A stretch of 64,000 nt of DNA from CAZLCK01 sp964558235 (GTDB lineage: Bacteria; Actinomycetota; Coriobacteriia; Coriobacteriales; CADBOM01): assembly GCA_964558235.1 (NCBI GenBank), contig CAZLCK010000002.1, forward strand, positions 14,583-78,582, in the 5' to 3' direction. Positions 53,882-62,473 of the stretch are shown here, in pieces; position 1 is the stretch's first letter, and every line of letters begins with the position of its first letter. Made by a program: the position numbers and the translations under genes. The notes beneath the pieces are model-generated. The model made no database searches, was not told the origin of the DNA, and was given only the letters and a program-made list of their open reading frames with translations.

Positions 53882-54244
53882 ATGGCGTCTGTAAACAATA
53901 CCGAACTAACTGATGATCAATACCAATCTGATAGCGCTGTTGAGCTAGCCAGAGAATCATTATCTGATGAAGAGACCTTATATGATCTGGCTGATCTATT
54001 CAGAATCTTTGCTGACACTACAAGAATTAAGGTTTTATATGCTTTGATGGTTGGAGAGATGAGCGTATCAGATTTAGCCGAAGTTGTTGGTGTCTCACAA
54101 TCGGCCATGTCACATCAATTACGCACACTCAAGCAAGCAAGGCTAGTTAAGTTCAAGAGAGATGGCAAGAATATTTATTACTCTCTTTGTGATGATCATG
54201 TGAATACAATTCTTGCAACAGGCATGAATCATCTCTGTGAATAA
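53882..54244 (+). CDS. ArsR/SmtB-family repressor, zinc-sensing type
   Basis: A 120-residue winged-helix repressor. The core VSDLAEVVGVSQSAMSHQLRTLKQARLVKFKRDGK holds the recognition helix. The C-terminus has Asp104, His106, His117 and Glu120, the exact alpha-5 zinc site of SmtB and CzrA (DxH-x10-HxxE). This points to Zn(II) or Co(II) sensing; the alpha-3 Cys site of arsenic sensors is absent. The ATG at 53882 has GAGG about 10 bases upstream, and the GTG at 53873 is too close to it. The zinc pump genes (37219-39375) lie far away, so a link to them is only a possibility. Confidence 0.88.
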   Translation: MASVNNTELTDDQYQSDSAVELARESLSDEETLYDLADLFRIFADTTRIKVLYALMVGEMSVSDLAEVVGVSQSAMSHQLRTLKQARLVKFKRDGKNIYYSLCDDHVNTILATGMNHLCE

Positions 54245-54255
54245 TTCCTTTGATA

Positions 54256-55596
54256 ATGAGTAGTTCTAAAGACAAAAAGAGTGGATTTCTAGTTAAAAAG
54301 CAATTTACTCCCACTTTAATGTTTATTCAGGCGCTATGTTTTATTTGCTTTGGAATAATTTTGATAGCTGAGCCTAATCTTCTTGAACGACTTTTTAGCA
54401 TAATCGTCTGTATCTTGATCCTATTTTTTGCAATTCCTTGGTGCATTAGCTTATATAAAGATAGCAAAAGGATTCCAGCTTTGATTGCTGCTGTGATTTT
54501 ACCTGCTTTGGCTGCTACTTTTTTGATCTACCCAATATTTTTTCAAGTAGCAATTTCACTTTTCTTTGGATTTTTGTTCCTAGTTCTAGCGCTAATTAGG
54601 CTTCTGATGATAGTCCAGTGCAAAATTATGCAAATTCCTGGAATGTGCAGACATTTTATTTCTATGATTGTCTCTTTTATTTTCTCGGCAATAGTTTTTG
54701 CGTTTAGCGCAAATGAGAACTTAAATGTAGTGTTTTTAGTATCGGGAATTTATTTAATTATCTATGGTATCAGTGTTGCTATAGATGCATTCTCTGAAAT
54801 ATTGCTCGACACCGGATCTGCCAAAAGAATAAAAAAGTCTGTACGAATTGCATTGCCTGTATTTATCACCGCCATGCTTCCTGGACAAACAATAGACGCT
54901 TTTAATAGATACTTTAAAACTGTTGGTCAATCAAAAGGTACAATTTCTCAAACAGTTTTACCTAGAGCACCAAAACATACAGATCTTGAGATATTGATCC
55001 ACACAGGAGAAAGTGGTCTTGCTCGAATTGGGCATGTAGATATCAGATATAAAGATATGGTCATATCTTATGGAACATATGATGAGCATTCAATTAAACT
55101 TGGTGGTTTTTTATGTGATGGAGTATTTGTTTTTGCCCCATTTAAACCCTATTTAAAAAACTGTTTAGAGCAAGAGCATAAAGTTTTAATAGGTTTTGGA
55201 ATAGAACTTAACGATGATGAGCGTCAACAAGTTGTTTCTAAGCTCGACGAACTTAAGTCACAAATGATTAGATTTTATTGCGATTATGAATTGTGGGAAC
55301 AGGGTAAATTAAAAGAGTGGAACCATGATGATTTCACCTGCAAACTTGTAAGAGATACTGGTGCAAAACTCTATAAAACTCCAAATGGACCTTTTAGAAA
55401 ATATGTTGCTGTAAACACAAACTGCGTGCAGCTTGCTGAAACAATAATTGATGCAAGTGGATTAGACGTGTTGGCAGTTCATGGTATTCCAACTCCCGGA
55501 ACATATCTAGACAACTTGAATTACCTATTTGAAATTGGCAATTCAATGGTCGTAAATCGCACAATTTATACTGGTGGGGTAAACCAAGCTTTGTAA
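54256..55596 (+). CDS. Membrane protein with DUF308-like N-terminus and possible permuted papain-like C-terminus
   Basis: About 446 residues. Residues 20-200 hold six or more hydrophobic helices resembling HdeD/DUF308 proteins. The remaining 230 residues form a soluble domain. It has a His in GLARIGHVDIRYKDMVISYG and a later Asn-Cys in NTNCVQLAETIIDASGLD, in the His-before-Cys order of permuted NlpC/P60 and YiiX/DUF4105-like thiol hydrolases. If real, this is a membrane-anchored amidase or peptidase. No ribosome site is evident; the gene starts 12 bases after the repressor stop and may depend on coupling to it. The assignment of the C-terminal domain is tentative. Confidence 0.55.
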   Translation: MSSSKDKKSGFLVKKQFTPTLMFIQALCFICFGIILIAEPNLLERLFSIIVCILILFFAIPWCISLYKDSKRIPALIAAVILPALAATFLIYPIFFQVAISLFFGFLFLVLALIRLLMIVQCKIMQIPGMCRHFISMIVSFIFSAIVFAFSANENLNVVFLVSGIYLIIYGISVAIDAFSEILLDTGSAKRIKKSVRIALPVFITAMLPGQTIDAFNRYFKTVGQSKGTISQTVLPRAPKHTDLEILIHTGESGLARIGHVDIRYKDMVISYGTYDEHSIKLGGFLCDGVFVFAPFKPYLKNCLEQEHKVLIGFGIELNDDERQQVVSKLDELKSQMIRFYCDYELWEQGKLKEWNHDDFTCKLVRDTGAKLYKTPNGPFRKYVAVNTNCVQLAETIIDASGLDVLAVHGIPTPGTYLDNLNYLFEIGNSMVVNRTIYTGGVNQAL

Positions 55597-55601
55597 AAAA
55601 G

Positions 55602-58112
55602 CTATTGCCTAATTGCGCCACCAGTTGCTTTTTGCACCTTCTCTATAACTTGTCGATGTCGTTTTTCAACTTCTTCGAATGTAAGTGTTTTGTCTGGGAG
55701 TCTGTAGATAATCGAAAAAGCCAAAGACTTCTTGTTTGCCCCTATTTTCTCTTCGTCCTTATAAACGTCAAAGACCGTTACAGACTCTATCATATTGCCA
55801 CCAGCAGACTGAATTACGTTTATAACACTCGATGCTTCAATGGTGTCATCTAAAACAACGGATAAGTCCATATCAACAGCTGGATATTGTGGAATTTGCT
55901 TAAACGGACGAGACATGGTGGAGGTTTCGATCAATGCCTTTTCATCTAGCTCAAATGCAAACACACTTGAATCTATATCAAAACTTGCACAAACCAACGG
56001 ATGAATTGTTCCGACCCAGCCTAGGACTCTCTTTCCAGATAACACCTGAGCAGCACAACCAGGCTGCAACCACTGAGCATTTTCTGGATCAATTGCTTTA
56101 AAACGAAGTTTAGGAATTGCTAATTCATGTGCAAGAGTCTCTATAATTCCTTTTGCATCATAAAAATCAATTGCATGACTATTATCGTTCCAAGATTGTT
56201 CGTTCCAAGATCCTGTTAAAACACAAGAAACCTTCTGAGGTTCATCAGGCTGAGCTTTTCCCTCAATACCCTCAAACACAGCACCGCATTCATATAAGTG
56301 CACATTATTAACACCGCGCGAATGATTATATGCAATCGATCTCAAAAGACCTGGAATCAAAGTGCATCTCATTACACTCATCTCAGAACTAAGTGGGTTA
56401 ATAAGCACAACAGGCTCACCCTTAATAGCTCGCTCCATTTTTGCACGATCGATATCGTCTTGGCTAACAAATGAATAAGTTAGTGTTTCGTTAACACCAC
56501 AAGCTCTTAGAATAAGTCCGATTTTATTTGAGATCTGTTGGTCGTAAGTCCAACCACCAGCTGAACCTGAACTTGAAGGCAAAGTGCCGTCAACTTTTTC
56601 TGTTCCCCAAATTCTTAGAATCTCTTCGTAAAGATCAATTTCACGCGTAAGATCGGGTCTATAAGATGGCGATGTTACAACATATGTATGTTCCTTGCCA
56701 CTCTCTTCAACCTTGCAACCAAGCTTAACGAGTATACGAACCATTACTTCATCTGGAATATCAGCTCCGATAAATTCTCTAAGTCTATCTGCACGCAAGG
56801 TATTTTGATGAACCTCGGCTGGTTTTGGATAGATATCTACTACACCTGGACAGACCTTACCACCAGAAACCTCTGCAATTAAAGAGGCTGCATAGGCAGA
56901 AAAATCATCGCAGGTTTGAGCGTCAACACCTCTCTCATAGCGGGCAGCAGACTCACTGAATAGTTGAAGATTTCTACTTGTACGTGAAGTGAAACCAGAT
57001 CCAAAAGTTGCAGATTCTAGCAAAATTGTTGTTGTGGAATCGGTAACTTCGCTGTCAAGGCCGCCCATAACACCTGCCAAAGCTACTGGAGTTCCAGATT
57101 CAGGTAAACCATTTCGATGTTCGCATGGAGAATTACCATCAGCAATAACAGTCATATCTGAAGTTAAAATCCTGTCGTTACCATCCAAAGTGGTAAAGGG
57201 CTCATCATCAAAGGCTTTTCTTACAACGACATGAACCTTTCCATTTTCATCTTGCTTAAAGCATCCCATATCAAAAGCATGTAATGGCTGCCCTAGCTCA
57301 AATAAAATATAGTTAGTTACATCAACGATGTTATTAATAGAACGCGCACCGCTAGCAACAATGCGCTGAACAAGCCAATCGGGTGATGGGCCAATTTTTA
57401 CATTCTCAATTACTCTAGCAGTATACCTTGGACATCTATCAGCATCTTCGATAGTCACATCAACTAATTCAGAAGCCGTCTTTGAGCCCTTTTCAACGAG
57501 TGTAGGAGGTTCAAATGTCACGTTCGTATCAAAGATAGCCCCTATTTCACGAGCCATACCTAACATCGACATACAATCTGGTCTATTTGGAGTAATCTCA
57601 AGATCCAATACAGTGTCAGAGAGGTTTAGGTATTCACAAATTGGCATTCCAACTGGAGCATCCTTGGGCAAAATCATAATGCCCTCATGATCATCTGAGA
57701 TACCAAGCTCTTTTGCAGAACAATTCATTCCATAAGAAGTAACACCGCGAAGCTTTGACTTCTTAATCTTTAAATCACCAGGCAAGACTGTCCCAATCAT
57801 AGCTAGAGCAATCTTGTCTCCCGCTTCAAAGTTTTGTGCGCCACAGACAATTTGCAATGGTTGTGGATTTCCTGTCTCGTCAACGTTTTTATCTCCCACA
57901 TCAACGGCGGTAACCCAAAGTTTGTCTGCATCTGGATGGTGCTCTTTTGAAACAATCTGACCAACTACAACACCATCTAACGAAGCACCAATTCTATTAA
58001 CGCCTTCAACACCGGTGCCGGTCATATCCAAGCGATCACACAGGTAGTCTATATCGTCTGCCTCTTTCGGCATATTGACCATTGTTTTAAGCCACTTTAA
58101 TGAAACGAGCAT
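55602..58112 (-). CDS. pheT: Phenylalanine--tRNA ligase beta subunit
   Basis: An 836-residue subunit of the alpha2-beta2 synthetase. The N-terminus MLVSLKWLKTMVNMP leads into an EMAP-like tRNA-binding domain (VGQIVSKEHHPDADKLWVTAVDVGD), then B3/B4 editing (CPRYTARVIENVKIGPSPDWLVQRI), B5, and a C-terminal anticodon-binding FDX domain (YPAVDMDLSVVLDDTIE...). The beta subunit proofreads mischarged Tyr-tRNA. AGGAGATG lies about 11 bases before the ATG. A 122-base gap separates it from pheS. Convergent with the preceding membrane protein gene. Confidence 0.96.
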   Translation of the reverse strand: MLVSLKWLKTMVNMPKEADDIDYLCDRLDMTGTGVEGVNRIGASLDGVVVGQIVSKEHHPDADKLWVTAVDVGDKNVDETGNPQPLQIVCGAQNFEAGDKIALAMIGTVLPGDLKIKKSKLRGVTSYGMNCSAKELGISDDHEGIMILPKDAPVGMPICEYLNLSDTVLDLEITPNRPDCMSMLGMAREIGAIFDTNVTFEPPTLVEKGSKTASELVDVTIEDADRCPRYTARVIENVKIGPSPDWLVQRIVASGARSINNIVDVTNYILFELGQPLHAFDMGCFKQDENGKVHVVVRKAFDDEPFTTLDGNDRILTSDMTVIADGNSPCEHRNGLPESGTPVALAGVMGGLDSEVTDSTTTILLESATFGSGFTSRTSRNLQLFSESAARYERGVDAQTCDDFSAYAASLIAEVSGGKVCPGVVDIYPKPAEVHQNTLRADRLREFIGADIPDEVMVRILVKLGCKVEESGKEHTYVVTSPSYRPDLTREIDLYEEILRIWGTEKVDGTLPSSSGSAGGWTYDQQISNKIGLILRACGVNETLTYSFVSQDDIDRAKMERAIKGEPVVLINPLSSEMSVMRCTLIPGLLRSIAYNHSRGVNNVHLYECGAVFEGIEGKAQPDEPQKVSCVLTGSWNEQSWNDNSHAIDFYDAKGIIETLAHELAIPKLRFKAIDPENAQWLQPGCAAQVLSGKRVLGWVGTIHPLVCASFDIDSSVFAFELDEKALIETSTMSRPFKQIPQYPAVDMDLSVVLDDTIEASSVINVIQSAGGNMIESVTVFDVYKDEEKIGANKKSLAFSIIYRLPDKTLTFEEVEKRHRQVIEKVQKATGGAIRQ

Positions 58113-58234
58113 TTTAAGGACATCTCCTAGCTCTCTAAATAAATTTCTTACAAAGATTTAAAAAATAACAGTTTTCGTAATAATCACCTGTTCAGGTGGT
58201 GAACCCAAAGTTATAAAAAGTCTCCGAACAGATT

Positions 58235-59296
58235 TTAAAACTGACGCAAAAATCGCATATCGCCCTCTAAAAGCATACGTAAATCTGGAACATCATATTT
58301 CAAGCAAGCAATTCTCTCTGCACCCATTCCAAAGGCGAAACCTGAATATTCTTCTGGATCAATGTCAACAAATTCAAATACATTTGGATCTACCATTCCA
58401 CAACCCAAAACTTCAACCCATCCAGTATTTTTACAAAAACGACAGCCTTCACCGTGGCAGATCATGCAACTAACATCTACCTCAACAGATGGTTCAGTAA
58501 AGGGAAAGAAGTGCGGACGAAATCTTGTCTTTCTATCTGGACCAAACATCTGCTTGCAAAAATAGTCCAAAGTTCCCTTTAGATCTCCAAAGGTGATCCC
58601 CTTATCAACTACCAAACCTTCAACCTGAGTAAATTGTGGTAGATGCGAAGGATCTGGTACATCTTTTCTATAAACCTTACCTGGAGCAACAACATATATC
58701 GGAGGTTTCGCGGCTTCCATTGCATGAATTTGAACACCTGATGTTTGTGTACGAAGCAAAACGTCAGATTCTCCCCTTACATTGGTTTGAGCTCCTGTGG
58801 CGTCAACTACATAAAAAGAATCCTGTAGACCTCGTGAAGGATGATCTGGCGGTGTGTTTAAAGCCTCAAAATTGTAGTATTGAGTTTCAACCTCGGGACC
58901 AGAGACAATTGCATATCCAAGGCCAATAAAGATTTCACATATTTGAGAAACAACATTTGCAATGAGATGTCTAGATCCTATTGTGTGCTGACGTCCTGGA
59001 AGTGTGACATCTATTGCCTCTGAGGCCATCTTTACCTCAAGCTCTTCAGCTTTCAGTTCATCTAGTCGTTTTTCGATCGCCTCTTCAAGAGACTTTCGAG
59101 CAATATTTGCAGCTTTTCCAATAGTTGCGCGCTCCTCTGCAGGAATTTTAGACATAGATCTTAAAATTGTCGTCAATGAACCCTTTTTGCCAAGGAGAGC
59201 AACTCTGGTGGAATCTAACTCATTTAAAGTTTGACATGCAGCAATGCTGTTTAGGCCATTAGAGCAAATATCATCGATATTGTTTACCAAACTCAT
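58235..59296 (-). CDS. pheS: Phenylalanine--tRNA ligase alpha subunit
   Basis: A 353-residue class II catalytic subunit. Family motifs are HTIGSRHLIANVV, HPSRGLQDSFYV, LLRTQTSGVQIHAM, FPFTEPSVEVDVSC and, near the end, FAFGMGAERIACLKYDVPDLRMLLEGD (motif 3). The N-terminal 90 residues are a coiled coil that binds tRNA. It pairs with the pheT product. Between pheS and pheT is CACCTG-like dyad sequence (58183-58196) that could form a small hairpin. No T-box element is seen upstream. Confidence 0.96.
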   Translation of the reverse strand: MSLVNNIDDICSNGLNSIAACQTLNELDSTRVALLGKKGSLTTILRSMSKIPAEERATIGKAANIARKSLEEAIEKRLDELKAEELEVKMASEAIDVTLPGRQHTIGSRHLIANVVSQICEIFIGLGYAIVSGPEVETQYYNFEALNTPPDHPSRGLQDSFYVVDATGAQTNVRGESDVLLRTQTSGVQIHAMEAAKPPIYVVAPGKVYRKDVPDPSHLPQFTQVEGLVVDKGITFGDLKGTLDYFCKQMFGPDRKTRFRPHFFPFTEPSVEVDVSCMICHGEGCRFCKNTGWVEVLGCGMVDPNVFEFVDIDPEEYSGFAFGMGAERIACLKYDVPDLRMLLEGDMRFLRQF

Positions 59297-59498
59297 CTAT
59301 TATTTGCCTTTCAGAAATGACATTAAATTCGAATAAAAAACTTTACATTAAAGAAGGATATAGGATGCATAAATTTCGCATTCGATAATCCTAAAATTTA
59401 TTCTACGAAAGTTATTTTGGATTAAATGAGCAATTTTCATGAAGTAGAATCATGCAACAAACGGTAAAGATATTTAATAAATTAGTTTGGAGGTTAAA

Positions 59499-59738
59499 AT
59501 GAGCAGAACACTAGAGCTATATACTATGACAGGCTGTCCCTTTTGCAATAAGGTCATTAATTTTATAAATCAGCGTAACATCAAAGATGTAAAGATCATT
59601 TACATTGAAGAGCCTAACGCAAGAGAGCGTCTATTAAACGAAGGTGGTAAAGTCCAAGTACCATGTCTGTTTATTGATGGAAAAGCAATGTATGAATCAG
59701 GAGACATTATCGCGTTTTTGGATAAAGAATACGCATAA
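59499..59738 (+). CDS. Glutaredoxin-like protein
   Basis: A 79-residue thioredoxin-fold protein. The active site is CPFC at residues 13-16 (MTGCPFCNKVINFI), with VPCLFIDGKAMYESGDIIAFL, the cis-Pro and the C-terminal helix of glutaredoxin. Glutathione genes are not in the window, so the reductant is unknown. The ATG at 59499 has a perfect GGAGG five bases upstream; the TTG at 59487 would include that site. It is divergent from pheS and stands alone before the Fic-like gene. Confidence 0.88.
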   Translation: MSRTLELYTMTGCPFCNKVINFINQRNIKDVKIIYIEEPNARERLLNEGGKVQVPCLFIDGKAMYESGDIIAFLDKEYA

Positions 59739-60014
59739 TTTGATCTTTGCCTATACAAATAGGTAATTACAAAAGATTATATCTCGTTTTAAATAATTGC
59801 TATCTTGAAGTTAAAAACTTTAGACTTTAATATATACGTCATACAATGTTGTTTTTCGACTGCTAATGAAATTATTAAATCGAAAAAAATGAATATCCTT
59901 GGTGTAAAGAAAGTTAAACAAATAGATCTTGTTTTGTAAAACGACTTTTTGAAAATCTATTTGTGATATTGGCTTGTACCATTTTGAATTAGATTAAAGG
60001 AACGGTGTTTTTAC

Positions 60015-61241
60015 TTGGCAGAACCATCTAGACTTAACATCCTTAGAGCCAAGATGGATTTAGAGCTGGGATCCTCATATATTCCAAAGCTAATTGCTAA
60101 GCAACCAAAGCTCTTTAGCCCCGGAATGCTTCAATTGATCTCTAAAAGTGAGCGTACTTTTACCCGTATTGATGAGTATATGGGAAACAGCCCTTATTTA
60201 GAGTGTATCCAGAATACGCTTTTAAATTTGGAAGCCACTGCTTCTGCAGTTATTGATGGTGCAGAAGTGGATTTATTTGGTCTACTTATGCACGATATTA
60301 AAAATCAAAAAGATGTAGCTCCTAGTGATTTGCGAGTCCATAGTCCAAGTGCAGGACGTGCAGTTCAGTATCGTAATTACATCAAAGCTTATAATTCGTG
60401 CTCTGATGCAAGCGATTTTGTCTTCAATAAAGAATCGGTTATGAAGATTCATGAAGACCTTAATTACTCAAAGGATATTCAATTTAAAAAACAGTATCGT
60501 GGATCTGGAGTTGATAATTCAGAAATTTTGCATCCACAACTTCCTCAAAGGCGTATTCTTCCACCGAACCGTATTGAAGAATACATGGAAGATCTTTTCC
60601 AATTCTGTAACACCGACTATTACACACCACAGATTCAGGCTAGCTTGACGCACTTCCAACTAGAGTACATACGCCCGTTCAAATCACGTATCGAAGCTTT
60701 AGCAAGGCAGCTATCTTACTTTGTTTATGCAAAAAGGAATTTCACGAACAATATCATAGTCACCGTTGCAATTGAATCAATAAGACGTATCGATGATCCT
60801 TTTGATAATCTAAAAGCCAACTCTAAGGTTAGAGGAAAACAAAACCCATTAGAACTTTGGATATATCATGGCGCAAATTTATTATTGCGTGAAGCTCAAA
60901 TGGTTCAAGATATGGAAAAACGCTATAGAGAGATCGAAGAGGATTGGCGGCGGCGAGTCCAAAAAGTTAGGCGAGACGATATCTGCGATATTTTGTTGCA
61001 CGATCTTTTAGCGCATCCAATTATTAATGCAAAGTATGTTGCTGAGCGAAGCAATAAAACCTTGCCTGCAGCTAATGATGCTTTAAAAAAATTAGTTACT
61101 GCAAATGTATTAGCGCCAATAGATAATCGCAAGCGCAATAGATATTTCTACGCAATGGATATCGTAGACTACTATCGGCAACTACTTGATAGTATTATTC
61201 CTCAAGGATGGCTACCGGGAATTGAGCTTTTTAACTCATAA
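60015..61241 (+). CDS. Fic-fold protein with a degenerate active site
   Basis: A 408-residue protein that has the layout of a class II Fic protein: an N-terminal helix with an inhibitory-type motif S77-AVI-D81-G82 (normally S/T-x3-E-G/N), a Fic core, and a C-terminal winged helix (LLAHPIINAKYVAERSNKTLPAANDALKKLVTANVL). The catalytic loop, normally HPFxDGNGRxxR, reads RPFKSRIEALAR (from residue 220). The His is Arg and the Asp-Gly-Asn-Gly is Ser-Arg-Ile-Glu-Ala, so AMP transfer by the standard mechanism is not expected. TTG start, with AAAGGA 12 bases upstream. It may act as a DNA-binding or scaffolding pseudoenzyme. Confidence 0.8.
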   Translation: MAEPSRLNILRAKMDLELGSSYIPKLIAKQPKLFSPGMLQLISKSERTFTRIDEYMGNSPYLECIQNTLLNLEATASAVIDGAEVDLFGLLMHDIKNQKDVAPSDLRVHSPSAGRAVQYRNYIKAYNSCSDASDFVFNKESVMKIHEDLNYSKDIQFKKQYRGSGVDNSEILHPQLPQRRILPPNRIEEYMEDLFQFCNTDYYTPQIQASLTHFQLEYIRPFKSRIEALARQLSYFVYAKRNFTNNIIVTVAIESIRRIDDPFDNLKANSKVRGKQNPLELWIYHGANLLLREAQMVQDMEKRYREIEEDWRRRVQKVRRDDICDILLHDLLAHPIINAKYVAERSNKTLPAANDALKKLVTANVLAPIDNRKRNRYFYAMDIVDYYRQLLDSIIPQGWLPGIELFNS

Positions 61242-61322
61242 AATCTTATATAAGACTCTTAAGCGCAACAACTGCTTTGCTAAGAATTTTATATAGCGTT
61301 CTCTTAAATATGGATTAAAGTC

Positions 61323-62336
61323 TTATAGATTCAAATAACGCTCTAAATCTTTAAACTGCTTTTTAGCCTGGTTATAGCCCATTTCATAGATCTCATAGAG
61401 CTTTCTTGCGTCACGCTCTAGAGTATTTAGATGAATCCGCTCAGGGGGCATTATCAAAAAGATCATTCCCTCTTTCGCAAGATTTATGCACCTTTCTCTT
61501 GAGTTATTAACAAGCGTGTAACGCTTTGTGACCTTTTCGGCAAACTCTGGATATTTCCTATACCAAAGCCAAGCAAGTTCATTAAACCTATTACGCTTTT
61601 GGATAAAAGTCTTATCTTGGGTTAACACAACAATTTGCTTTTCAACACCAGTGTTAATTGACCAATCGATTGGGATAGTATCTGCTACTCCCCCATCTAA
61701 ATATAGTTTGGAATCTATATCAACGATCTGCGAAACAAAGGGCATAGCAGAAGATGCTTGCAAATATCTCATCGAATCAAGTGGATCTGTGATATCAAAA
61801 TATTCAGCTTCAGCAGTTTCTAGATTTGTTGCAACTGCAGTGAGTAAACATGGTGAACAAGTAAACTCTTCAAGTTTGTATGGTATCCACTCAAATGGAA
61901 TATCGTGAAAACTCATCTCAACGTTAAAAGCATTGCCACTTGTCAAATACGACCAAATGCTCATATATCGTTTGTCTGAGCTAAAACCTATATTGAGTGC
62001 ACATGTTCTACCGCGTGCTCCAACAATATAATTAAAGCCAGAGAGTGCTCCAGCAGAAACTCCAATAACCCTTTTTGGGAAAAGTCCCTCGTCTGAAAAA
62101 TAATCCAAAACACCACATGTGAATTGAACTCTCATAGACCCGCCCTCTAAGACAAGATTAGCATCAACTGCATCATGTCCAAAGTAAGCAGGACGATATC
62201 CTGGAACATCACTTGGAACAAATAAAGGTCGCTCTCCAGTAGTGGCATCTATCGCGAAAGGATCAGGAGCACCATCGGGCGCACTCGGCCATATTTTTGA
62301 GATATCATTGTTATCCATAGTTTCAGAATAGCGCAT
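61323..62336 (-). CDS. Patatin-like phospholipase family protein
   Basis: A 337-residue patatin-like hydrolase. The oxyanion region is LVLEGGSMRVQFTCGVLDYF, the nucleophile Ser is in GVSAGALSG, and the catalytic Asp is in LYLDGGVADTIPIDW (DGG motif). These match the Ser-Asp dyad of bacterial patatins such as YchK/YjjU. The N-terminal 45 residues (IWPSAPDGAPDPFAIDATTGERP) are extra. Cytoplasmic; the substrate is a lipid ester, otherwise unknown. The ATG at 62336 lacks a clear ribosome site, and another in-frame ATG lies six codons later. Confidence 0.86.
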   Translation of the reverse strand: MRYSETMDNNDISKIWPSAPDGAPDPFAIDATTGERPLFVPSDVPGYRPAYFGHDAVDANLVLEGGSMRVQFTCGVLDYFSDEGLFPKRVIGVSAGALSGFNYIVGARGRTCALNIGFSSDKRYMSIWSYLTSGNAFNVEMSFHDIPFEWIPYKLEEFTCSPCLLTAVATNLETAEAEYFDITDPLDSMRYLQASSAMPFVSQIVDIDSKLYLDGGVADTIPIDWSINTGVEKQIVVLTQDKTFIQKRNRFNELAWLWYRKYPEFAEKVTKRYTLVNNSRERCINLAKEGMIFLIMPPERIHLNTLERDARKLYEIYEMGYNQAKKQFKDLERYLNL

Positions 62337-62473
62337 TAAAAATCAATTGCCCTACAAAGAATCCAGAAGGCTGAGATTTATGGCTTTAAATGGATTAGTG
62401 TCTATACTTTGATTTTGAAGAGCCTAACTGAGGCTATACTCAATACCTTTTGAAATCAAACGAGTGAAAAATA

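Noticed and set aside
59297..59498. T-box or other tRNA-sensing leader before pheS
   Set aside because: No GGGTGGNACCGCG-type T-box motif or T-rich terminator pairing was found on the minus strand.
59852..59887. TTTTTCGA / TCGAAAAA inverted repeat before the Fic gene as an operator
   Set aside because: It is an A/T-run dyad with a 20-base gap and likely chance in AT-rich DNA.
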